Source of the DNA: Thermoplasmata archaeon
GTDB lineage: Archaea; Thermoplasmatota; E2; UBA202; DSCA01
Assembly: GCA_021159125.1 (NCBI GenBank)
Contig: JAGGSL010000135.1
Coordinates: forward strand, 1-8,269
Length of the DNA stretch: 8,269 nucleotides
Direction: 5' to 3'
In this document: one piece after another, positions 1-5,835 of the stretch
Position numbering within the stretch: the stretch's first letter is position 1
Layout of the letters: each line of letters starts with the position of its first letter
Position numbers and translations under genes: made by a program
The notes under the pieces: model-generated
What the model was told of the DNA's origin: nothing
Seen by the model: only the letters and a program-made list of their open reading frames with translations
Database searches by the model: none

Positions 1-1
1 G

Positions 2-46
2 GAAATAAAGAATATGCTGGAATCAAAGTATCGCATGGTGAAGTGA
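2..46 (+). CDS. Possible 3' end of an upstream gene
   Basis: Reading from base 2, the frame is open for 14 codons, giving EIKNMLESKYRMVK, and stops at TGA 44-46. The charged, helical composition and the T-rich sequence after it would suit the tail of a gene that starts outside the window. The frame from base 1 is also open, to a TAA at 109-111, but its second half is AT-rich and F/H-rich and looks less like protein. So short a fragment cannot be assigned to a family, and it may be non-coding. Confidence 0.25.
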   Translation, partial: EIKNMLESKYRMVK

Positions 47-67
47 TTTGCAGATTCCATTATCCCA

Positions 68-88
68 ATATTTTTAAGCAAATTTTTC
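68..88 (+). terminator. Candidate oligo-T terminator / AT-rich gap
   Basis: Two T5 runs (71-75 and 83-87) lie between the possible end of an upstream gene at 46 and the start codon at 114. Archaeal RNA polymerase can terminate at such T-runs without a hairpin, so this is a reasonable terminator for the upstream gene. The same stretch, and TTTATA just after it, could instead be promoter elements for the next gene. Neither reading is decisive. Confidence 0.3.
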
Positions 89-113
89 ATGTATTTATAC
101 GCAAAAATTAAAA

Positions 114-503
114 ATGAAATTTAATGGGAAGGTGCCAGCTGCACTTATCTGGGGAATTGCCATAGGACTTTTCATATCGCTTCTCTCTCCAATAGTCATA
201 AGAACAGGAAGCAATAATGTTTTTTACATTGGATCTGAGCTGCCCCTCGGCTGGCTCATCATAGGTGCTTTCAGCTTCTTTTATCTTCGCTCCATACATC
301 TTGGCGGGATATACGGCGCAACTGCTGGAGTGACTTCTGGTATAGCATCTACCATACTCAATTTTCACGATTATTTTAATCACATCTCCTCGCTTTATAT
401 CTTATTTTATGTGGTGGGAGGGATACTATATAGTGCAGCCCTGTACGCAGTGCCTGGTATTATCGGAGGATGGCTTTATGAAAGAAAACAAACCAAAAAT
501 TAA
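114..503 (+). CDS. Small multi-pass membrane protein, unknown function
   Basis: This is a 129-residue, very hydrophobic protein that I do not recognise. I see about four membrane segments, near residues 8-29, 42-58, 62-82 and 93-121. The third is glycine/alanine/threonine-rich (GGIYGATAGVTSG), and a basic tail (ERKQTKN) ends the protein. The pattern loosely recalls the small archaeal membrane proteins grouped as DUF5518-like, but that is only a resemblance. The ATG at 114 follows an A-rich stretch with no Shine-Dalgarno sequence, so the transcript may be leaderless or nearly so. The stop is 24 nt before gcvH on the same strand, so co-transcription is likely, but this does not reveal a function. 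The membrane protein call is firm; a role cannot be given. Confidence 0.75.
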   Translation: MKFNGKVPAALIWGIAIGLFISLLSPIVIRTGSNNVFYIGSELPLGWLIIGAFSFFYLRSIHLGGIYGATAGVTSGIASTILNFHDYFNHISSLYILFYVVGGILYSAALYAVPGIIGGWLYERKQTKN

Positions 504-527
504 TATGGGGAATTGCAATGCAAGATT

Positions 528-908
528 ATGACAGAAGTTAGAGATAACCTCCTTTACACTGAAAGTCATGAGTGGGTTTTAAAGAAAGATGGAGTAGTAA
601 GGATTGGAATAACAGATTACGCACAGGAGCATCTGACAGATGTGGTTTACGTTGAACTCCCCAATGTGGGAGATAAATTTTCCAAGGGCGATGAAATAGC
701 AACCGTTGAGTCGGTAAAATCTGTATCGGAAATATATGCCCCCGTCAGCGGTGAAGTGGTGGAGGTGAACGGGAAGCTGGATGACGAACCAGAGCTGATA
801 AACAACTCTCCTTACGATGACGGATGGCTTGCCGAAATAAGAATGGATGACGAAAGCGAACTGGAAAAGTTGCTAACACCGTCTGACTATGAGAAAAAAC
901 TTGATTGA
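528..908 (+). CDS. gcvH: Glycine cleavage system H protein
   Basis: GcvH is the lipoyl carrier of the glycine cleavage system. Its lipoyl-lysine arm shuttles the aminomethyl group from the P protein to the T protein and is reoxidised by the L protein, in the cytoplasm. The 126-residue product has the family's usual length. The N-terminal SHEWV motif, the central ESVKSVSE lipoylation motif, and the later SPVSGEV-like turn (APVSGEVVEVN) and NNSPYDDGWL are all present. With the ATG at 528 as start, the lipoylated lysine is K64, the same number as in E. coli. A TTG at 513 would add five residues, but it sits only 2 nt after GGGG (507-510) and the extra residues are not conserved, so ATG is preferred. 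No gcvT, gcvP or lipoate gene lies in the window. The carrier may work with enzymes encoded elsewhere, or as a lipoate donor in lipoate metabolism. Confidence 0.95.
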   Translation: MTEVRDNLLYTESHEWVLKKDGVVRIGITDYAQEHLTDVVYVELPNVGDKFSKGDEIATVESVKSVSEIYAPVSGEVVEVNGKLDDEPELINNSPYDDGWLAEIRMDDESELEKLLTPSDYEKKLD

Positions 909-925
909 TGTGAATAAACGATGGA

Positions 926-935
926 TTTATAAAAG
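926..935 (+). promoter_or_regulatory. TATA-like element before the OPT transporter
   Basis: TTTATAAAAG lies in the 52-nt gap between gcvH and the OPT gene and fits the archaeal TATA consensus, with purines just upstream (GATGGA). A start about 25 nt downstream would fall near 955, almost at the ATG at 961, which would exclude the ribosome binding site at 947-956 from the message. Either the start site is a little further upstream than usual or this is not the working promoter. Confidence 0.4.
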
Positions 936-946
936 AAAAAAAGATT

Positions 947-956
947 AGGGAGGGAG
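947..956 (+). promoter_or_regulatory. Strong Shine-Dalgarno site of the OPT gene
   Basis: AGGGAGGGAG contains GGAGG (949-953) placed 7 nt before the ATG at 961. This fixes the transporter start codon and is the best ribosome binding site on the plus strand of the window. Confidence 0.7.
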
Positions 957-960
957 AGAC

Positions 961-2943
961 ATGTCACGCGAAAATTTTAACCCTTATATCCCCGCAGACA
1001 AAAAGATGCCTGAATTGACCCTCAAGGCCGTTCTTGTGGGAATGATTCTCGCGATAATAATGGGTTCAGCAAACGCTTATCTGGGCTTATATGCTGGAAT
1101 GACTGTTTCAGCTGCCATACCCGGGGCCATAATGGCTCTTGCCCTTCTGAAGCCCATGAAAGGGAACATAATGGAAACAGTAATAGGCATGCAGGGCGCA
1201 GCAGCAGGAGAAGCACTGGCAGCAGGTGTGATATTCACGATTCCTGCCCTTGTCGTCATAGGCGCCTGGGAGCACATTCATTATTTGGAGACGACTGTCA
1301 TAGCAATGATAGGCGGCATTCTCGGCGTTTTATGGATGGTTCCACTAAGGAGAGCGCTCATAGTAAAAACAGATCTGCCTTTTCCAGAGGGAATCGCAGT
1401 CGCTGCCGTAATAACAACGGCGGCTGGCGGCGGGGAGGGGAGTGAGGGCAGCATATGGATGGTCGTGGGAGCAGTTCTTGCAGCCTTCGTAAAATTCTCG
1501 CAGGTTTCACTAAACATATTCAGAGGAAGTGTTGAGAAGGTTTTTGCGGTCGGAAAATATTATGTGGCAGGCCGCTCTACCGAAGGTTATTTTTATGGGG
1601 GTAGTGCTGCTTCGCCCGCCCTGCTTGGCGTTGGCTATATCGTTGGGCCAAGAATTGCATCATATGTTTTCGCGGGCGGTATTCTTGGGTGGGTCATACT
1701 TACACCACTCATAATAATGTCAACAGGTATGCCCCCGGATGCACACAATGCCATGGAAGGCTTCTATACGATATGGGGAGATTATGTGAGGTACATCGGT
1801 GTTGGAGCAATGGTCGTCGGCGGACTTTACACAATATGGAAACTCAGGAACAATCTTCTGGGAGGGATAAAAGAGGCGGTCAAAGGCTTGAGAAGTGGAG
1901 AGGCTGAGGCAAAGAAGAGAACTGACACGGATTTGGACTTCAGGAAAGTATTTATCAGCATAGGATTCCTTATCATACCCACCTTCATCATCTACGCATG
2001 GGTTTCGCACATGTATGCAATCTCTGCGTTCATGGCAGTTCTTCTTGTATTTACGGCATTTATAGCAAGCGCAATAGCAGGCTACATGGCAGGATTGCTC
2101 GGCTCTTCAAATAATCCCATATCTGGTGTGACAGTTGCAGTGCTGCTTTTCGTAAGCATAATAATGCTTGCGTTCGGGGCGACTGGCATAGCAGGCATGA
2201 CCATCGTCATATTAATGGCGGCAGTGGTATGCTGCGCAGGAGCAATATCCGGAGATGTTCTCCAGTCACTGGCGGCTGGTGAAATGATTGGTTCAACTCC
2301 GTACAGACAGCAGCTGGCAGAAATATTTGGCATACTTGCAGCAGCTCCCGTGCTTGGCATTGTTGTAAAAGCCCTTGATAGCGCGTATGGAATTGGCACA
2401 AAGAATCTGCCGGCTCCTCAGGCATTTTTGATGGGCGGCATCGTGAAAGGAGTTATAGGCGGCGACATGGTATGGCCCTATGTCATCGCAGGCGCATTCC
2501 TTGCGGTAGTGCTTATACTCATGGATATTCCTGTTCTTCCTGTTGCAATAGGAACCTACTTGCCCTTATCCCTGAGCATACCTATTTTTGCAGGTGGCAT
2601 CATAAGGGCTGTTGTTGACAAAATGATAGAAAAGCGTTCAAACGGAAATGAGGAAGAGGAGGAGCTAAGCGATTGGGAAATGGCGATTAAATCACATGGT
2701 GTTTCGCCGAAAGAAATGGCTCACCGTACGGGCCTGCTTTTCACTGCAGGGCTTATTGCAGGGGAAGCAATAATGGGAGTCATATCCGCATTTCTGATTA
2801 TAGGACATGTGAATCTCAAACTGATGGAAGATGCACCTTCCTGGCCCGGTATGCTTATATGGGGCTACATTGCATTCCTGCTCGGATATGTAGTACTCAG
2901 GCAGTTCAACAAATCTCAAGCCGAGGTTGAGAGTGAAAAGTGA
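961..2943 (+). CDS. OPT-family oligopeptide/metal-chelate transporter
   Basis: This 660-residue polytopic membrane protein belongs to the prokaryotic branch of the OPT family (COG1297 / TIGR00733 type). The family imports small peptides or peptide-like metal chelates, driven by an ion gradient. It has the typical N-terminus (NPYIP at 7-11, then LTLKAVLVGMIL and NAYLGLYAGMTVSAAIP). LPFPEG is at 139-144, GSSNNPISG at 381-389, GDVLQSLAAGEMIGSTPYRQQ-like at 431-451, and a C-terminal AIGTYLPLSLSIPIFAGG block at about 529-546. I count roughly 14-16 membrane segments, with charged cytoplasmic-looking loops at 295-328 and 555-590. The length is normal and the gene is intact. One deviation is QSLAAG where most relatives carry QDLKTG. 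Substrate cannot be read from sequence. The last 11 nt overlap the PqqD-like gene, pointing to a bicistronic unit. Confidence 0.93.
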   Translation: MSRENFNPYIPADKKMPELTLKAVLVGMILAIIMGSANAYLGLYAGMTVSAAIPGAIMALALLKPMKGNIMETVIGMQGAAAGEALAAGVIFTIPALVVIGAWEHIHYLETTVIAMIGGILGVLWMVPLRRALIVKTDLPFPEGIAVAAVITTAAGGGEGSEGSIWMVVGAVLAAFVKFSQVSLNIFRGSVEKVFAVGKYYVAGRSTEGYFYGGSAASPALLGVGYIVGPRIASYVFAGGILGWVILTPLIIMSTGMPPDAHNAMEGFYTIWGDYVRYIGVGAMVVGGLYTIWKLRNNLLGGIKEAVKGLRSGEAEAKKRTDTDLDFRKVFISIGFLIIPTFIIYAWVSHMYAISAFMAVLLVFTAFIASAIAGYMAGLLGSSNNPISGVTVAVLLFVSIIMLAFGATGIAGMTIVILMAAVVCCAGAISGDVLQSLAAGEMIGSTPYRQQLAEIFGILAAAPVLGIVVKALDSAYGIGTKNLPAPQAFLMGGIVKGVIGGDMVWPYVIAGAFLAVVLILMDIPVLPVAIGTYLPLSLSIPIFAGGIIRAVVDKMIEKRSNGNEEEEELSDWEMAIKSHGVSPKEMAHRTGLLFTAGLIAGEAIMGVISAFLIIGHVNLKLMEDAPSWPGMLIWGYIAFLLGYVVLRQFNKSQAEVESEK

Positions 2944-3295
2944 AAAAAAAGGCTTTAAGCTTGAGATAGATAAAAATGCAAAGCCGATAAGGACTGCGGA
3001 GTGGTATGAAGAGGAAGGTCTGATACGGCTGAAGGTAATAAAATTTGAAGGAAGGCTGGGCAAATGGCTCTGCAATACGCTTAACAAGCCGAATCATATT
3101 ATTGTAAATCTGGACGAGATGGGCTCATTTATATGGAAGAGATGTGATGGAAAAACAACAATAGGGGAAATTCTTGACGAGCTTAAAGAAAGTATGGGAG
3201 AAAGATTTGAAAAAGAAGGCATGGAGCCCCGTTCCTTCTTCTTTTTGCGCATGCTTAGGAACCAGGGGTTCATAGTGTGGAGAGAGGAAGAATAG
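2933..3295 (+). CDS. PqqD-like protein (RiPP recognition element fold) coupled to OPT transporter
   Basis: This is a 120-residue soluble protein whose second half matches the PqqD family. LDEMGSFIW (60-68) is followed by CDGKTTIGEIL (71-81) and a final winged-helix segment ending FLRMLRNQGFIVW. PqqD proper binds the PqqA precursor peptide and presents it to the radical-SAM enzyme PqqE; related domains recognise RiPP leader peptides. No PQQ or other RiPP genes are present here, so PQQ synthesis should not be inferred. The N-terminal 55 residues (basic start, then AEWYEEEGLIRLKV and RLGKWL) resemble the longer stand-alone members of the family. A GTG at 2933 is chosen because GAGG (2923-2926) lies 6 nt upstream. 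A TTG at 2927 directly abuts that site and would add two residues. The start lies inside the transporter gene, so translation is probably coupled. Function is unknown; a peptide-binding accessory role is an inference. Confidence 0.85.
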   Translation: MKSEKKGFKLEIDKNAKPIRTAEWYEEEGLIRLKVIKFEGRLGKWLCNTLNKPNHIIVNLDEMGSFIWKRCDGKTTIGEILDELKESMGERFEKEGMEPRSFFFLRMLRNQGFIVWREEE

Positions 3296-3317
3296 ATGCC
3301 CTTACCCCATGCCAACT

Positions 3318-5432
3318 TTATGTCTCCTTATGCATTTTGCCCATGTGGGTGCGCAGCCCTCGCTCTGATGAAAAGCTCTTGCCGCACACGGGACAAATGA
3401 ATTGCTCTTCCCCGGCAACATCTCTGTCCATCTCATCATGCACAGCAGCATGTTCTGTCCATCTGCCGACAACTTCTTCTTTTCTTCTGCCAGCATAAAT
3501 TGAGGTTGCAGCACTGCCAAGAACCGCCCCTACAATAAATAAGCCGATAGCCATGAATACAGACATGCCGTTACTGCCGCTTTCTGAAGATGGCAGCCCC
3601 ACATAACTGCTGGAGCTTACACCACCATAATCCACACCCAAGCGGAGGAGGTTTGATATCATATAGGAATACTTGTAATAGGTCATTGCATCTCCCGAAG
3701 ATTGATTTTCCATGCTTCTGCCGAATTCATAGTAGCTGACTGCAAGCACCGGCTCAGTACCCTCATCTCTTGTCTCCTGTATGGAATAACTTGCCATCTC
3801 GCTTGCCCTCACCACCTTGTCCTGGCTGACACCGTCTATTGCCTCTATGGCAATGTTTGCATTTGCAGTCGACTCCAGTGAGTTGAAGAGGCTGGCAGCG
3901 GGATAGCTGTTGATTTCTTCCTTTGCATTTGAAAGAAGGTTCTGTGCAGCATCTATGAATGTCTTGGAAGCTCCTGATTCGCTTATCAGTATGCTTGCAT
4001 AAGCGTTTATTTGCGATGCATAGTCGTAATATCTGCTGGCCGCCTGTTTCAGCCACGACTGGTTCACGCTTCCCGTCTCATTGAATTGTTTCGAAAGAGA
4101 AAGCCACCAGCCGGCGGTTTTGCTTCTTTCTGCGGCATAAGCAAGCTGGTAGAATGCCGAGAATAAGCTGTTGGTATCACGCCATTTGAGGAAAGAGTTC
4201 CAGTACTGCTGTGACGAGTTGAACGATTGACGGGCGTCCAGCGCCCTCATCTGGGCTGTTCCGACGCATTGAAGAGTTATCATTCCCTTTATCTCCGCAC
4301 CTCCTGCCTTGTCAAGTGCATTGCTCACCATGTCCGATACTTCCTGGCTCACGTTTTTGTAATATCCATCTCCTTCATTGTAGTAGCCGCAGATATATGT
4401 GACAAATCTCGAATTCACCATGGACTGGAATGACTTGCTTATGCTGTAATAATAGTAAAAGTTGTTATGAGCAAGTTTGGCATCATTCAATGCATCCAAT
4501 GCGCTGTTGAGATTGCCCTTCACTTTTGCTTTTGGGTTGTCATACCAGAAACTTACCGGAAAAGTCGTGTTCTGGAAAATTGCCTGTGCATTTTTATATG
4601 ATGCATTTGCTTCATCTATCAGCTGTGAGCTGAGGGGGCTCATTATTGATTCGTAGTCCTCTGTTGTAATGGGCTGCGAGGATTTTTCTTCAGGGAAGGT
4701 ATGACCCGTGAAATATTGCAGGGCATCGTTTATGTCCTCTGCCTCGACAACCTTTATGCCGTATTTGCTTCCCAGGTAGTCGGACACATTCACAGGCACC
4801 CTTTTCTGCACCATCTGTATAAAGCCGCCTACTCTCTTCGTCTCTGTCAATGTCTGATAAACAACTCCCTGCCCTTTTGGTATAAGGAAAAATTTGGCTC
4901 CTGCCTGCGCCGCCGCTTCGCCTTTTTCCAGTATGCCGCCCACCGGGCCAATGCTTCCATCGGGATTTATCATGCCTGTCATGACCACATCATCGCTTAT
5001 GTTCCATCCCTCCAGCAGGGCGATGGCAGCAGTAGTCATGACCGCACCTGCAGACGGACCGCCAACAATGGGAGAATCTGCGTTGATGACAAAGGAGAAG
5101 TCGTACTTTGATGCATCTATGCCGTCTCTCGCCACCAATTGGGAGGCAACATCGACTGCAAGATGTGCAGAGCCCTGCATGTCAACCTGCGTTAACGGAG
5201 AGGTGACAACATAAACATTTCCACTTCCGTTCTGCATCGTAACATTTATGTGTGTCAGCACTCCGACGTATCCATTGCTTGTCTCGGCAACTGCAGGGGC
5301 GAGCATGGTAACATTTCGGAAATAAACCTCTCTGCTCCATTCATTTATAGGTGTTGCACCTGCAACGGGAATGAGAGAAAATACGACCATCAAACACAAT
5401 ATTTTCAATATTTTTCGCGTCATAAAAGACAT
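3318..5432 (-). CDS. Membrane-anchored S16 (Lon-fold) protease with C-terminal C2H2 zinc finger
   Basis: This is a 704-residue archaeal serine protease of the COG1750 type, a Lon proteolytic domain without the AAA+ ATPase. A signal peptide (basic MTRK, hydrophobic to about 23, likely cut after A26 in AGA|TP) sends the chain outside. The S16 domain spans roughly 40-240. GGPSAGA holds the nucleophile S127 and GGILEKGEAA the general base K170. The 43-residue gap equals that between S679 and K722 of E. coli Lon, so the dyad looks functional. Residues 240-615 are mostly helical, Asn/Ser/Tyr-rich and contain many N-X-S/T sites. One membrane helix (about 624-647) is followed by RRK and a C2H2 finger (C680, C683, H696, H701, with F687 and L693), predicted to be cytoplasmic. 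The ATG at 5432 has GAGGT 7 nt upstream; the ATG at 5423 lacks such a site. The zinc-ribbon gene ends 50 nt upstream on the same strand. Substrates are unknown. Confidence 0.9.
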   Translation of the reverse strand: MSFMTRKILKILCLMVVFSLIPVAGATPINEWSREVYFRNVTMLAPAVAETSNGYVGVLTHINVTMQNGSGNVYVVTSPLTQVDMQGSAHLAVDVASQLVARDGIDASKYDFSFVINADSPIVGGPSAGAVMTTAAIALLEGWNISDDVVMTGMINPDGSIGPVGGILEKGEAAAQAGAKFFLIPKGQGVVYQTLTETKRVGGFIQMVQKRVPVNVSDYLGSKYGIKVVEAEDINDALQYFTGHTFPEEKSSQPITTEDYESIMSPLSSQLIDEANASYKNAQAIFQNTTFPVSFWYDNPKAKVKGNLNSALDALNDAKLAHNNFYYYYSISKSFQSMVNSRFVTYICGYYNEGDGYYKNVSQEVSDMVSNALDKAGGAEIKGMITLQCVGTAQMRALDARQSFNSSQQYWNSFLKWRDTNSLFSAFYQLAYAAERSKTAGWWLSLSKQFNETGSVNQSWLKQAASRYYDYASQINAYASILISESGASKTFIDAAQNLLSNAKEEINSYPAASLFNSLESTANANIAIEAIDGVSQDKVVRASEMASYSIQETRDEGTEPVLAVSYYEFGRSMENQSSGDAMTYYKYSYMISNLLRLGVDYGGVSSSSYVGLPSSESGSNGMSVFMAIGLFIVGAVLGSAATSIYAGRRKEEVVGRWTEHAAVHDEMDRDVAGEEQFICPVCGKSFSSERGLRTHMGKMHKET

Positions 5433-5482
5433 GCAATGTACCTCATAACTTAAACTTTTTCATACATTTATCGAATAACTTT

Positions 5483-5674
5483 TTACTTTACCATTTCTCC
5501 CAGTATTACCTTCTGTCCAACCATCTCCATTTTTGAATGACATGCTGGACATTCGAAAACACCAAGCTCATTGAGTTCTCTCCATATCTCAATTTCTTCA
5601 GGGTCTTTGCTCCACAGAACCTGCCCGCAGTTAGGGCAGCGATACTCAACATACGAAATGGCAAAATCGCTCAT
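5483..5674 (-). CDS. Small zinc-ribbon protein
   Basis: The 63-residue protein has two CxxC knuckles, CPNCG (C13, C16) and CPACH (C42, C45), separated by a charged helix-like segment (DPEEIEIWRELNELG). This is a typical four-cysteine zinc ribbon. It has no membrane segment or signal peptide and is expected in the cytoplasm. Such stand-alone ribbons bind nucleic acids or act as subunits or adaptors, and nothing here decides between these. The ATG at 5674 has GGTGAT about 8 nt upstream. The same frame stays open further upstream but has no start codon there. The gene lies 50 nt before the protease on the same strand, and the two may share the promoter upstream. A short leader ORF may end on its start codon. 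Confidence 0.75.
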   Translation of the reverse strand: MSDFAISYVEYRCPNCGQVLWSKDPEEIEIWRELNELGVFECPACHSKMEMVGQKVILGEMVK

Positions 5675-5724
5675 GCTTTCATCACCCCGTATGCTGAAAC
5701 AGATTTTCTCTTCATCTTTATCAT
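5671..5724 (-). CDS. Possible 17-residue leader ORF overlapping the zinc-ribbon start
   Basis: Reading from 5724, ATG is followed by 16 sense codons giving MIKMKRKSVSAYGVMKA. The TGA shares an ATGA overlap with the start codon of the zinc-ribbon gene. GGTGA (5730-5734) lies 5 nt before this ATG, as good a site as that of the gene after it. The placement matches translationally coupled archaeal genes. The peptide is basic and matches no family I know. A chance ORF of this length is common, so the case rests on the ribosome binding site and the overlap only. Confidence 0.3.
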   Translation of the reverse strand: MIKMKRKSVSAYGVMKA

Positions 5725-5744
5725 CTCTCTCACCTATCGCATGT

Positions 5745-5750
5745 AAAAAA
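5745..5750 (-). terminator. Candidate T6 terminator of the glyA operon
   Basis: On the minus strand a TTTTTT run lies about 86 nt beyond the stop codon of the phosphatidyltransferase gene. It is the only clear T-tract in this gap. It sits between the TATA-like element and the predicted start of the next transcript, so it could end the upstream message without interrupting the downstream one. Confidence 0.3.
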
Positions 5751-5761
5751 GTGCAGCCATT

Positions 5762-5769
5762 CTTTATAT
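5762..5769 (-). promoter_or_regulatory. TATA-like element for the zinc-ribbon/protease unit
   Basis: On the minus strand this reads ATATAAAG within AATATAAAGAATGG. A start some 25 nt downstream would fall near 5740, leaving about 65 nt of leader before the zinc-ribbon ATG and about 16 nt before the small leader ORF. It is the best promoter candidate in the 161-nt gap. Confidence 0.45.
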
Positions 5770-5779
5770 TGATTTACCA

Positions 5780-5807
5780 GAATTTTTCCCAATTCTTTCC
5801 CAAATTC
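5780..5807. repeat. Short tandem repeat / imperfect palindrome upstream of the TATA element
   Basis: TTTCCCAATTC (5785-5795) is followed at once by TTTCCCAAATTC (5796-5807), a near-perfect tandem pair. The first unit also forms a palindrome with 5-nt arms, GAATT (5780-5784) and AATTC (5791-5795). Relative to the minus-strand promoter the repeats start about 16 nt upstream of the TATA-like element, a position suited to an activator or repressor site. No regulator can be named. Confidence 0.35.
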
Positions 5808-5835
5808 GATTCCTCCAACCGCCCGAAATTCCTCA

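Noticed and set aside
2692..3097. Minus-strand open frames opposite the OPT/PqqD junction
   Set aside because: The plus-strand genes there are supported by family motifs and a ribosome binding site; the antisense products show no recognisable domain.
2933..3295. PQQ biosynthesis locus
   Set aside because: Only a PqqD-like domain is present. No PqqA, PqqB, PqqC or PqqE-like gene occurs in the window.
4701..5214. Two plus-strand open frames of 106 and 136 codons opposite the protease
   Set aside because: Both lie opposite the conserved S16 catalytic region and have composition typical of shadow frames.
3318..5432. Full-length Lon or LonB ATP-dependent protease
   Set aside because: There is no Walker A or B motif, and the protease domain is N-terminal behind a signal peptide rather than C-terminal to an AAA+ module.
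5453..5484. Direct repeat AACTTTTT (5453-5460 and 5477-5484) between the zinc-ribbon and protease genes
   Set aside because: Eight AT-rich bases repeated in an AT-rich gap are expected by chance, and there is no spacing or symmetry that supports an operator.
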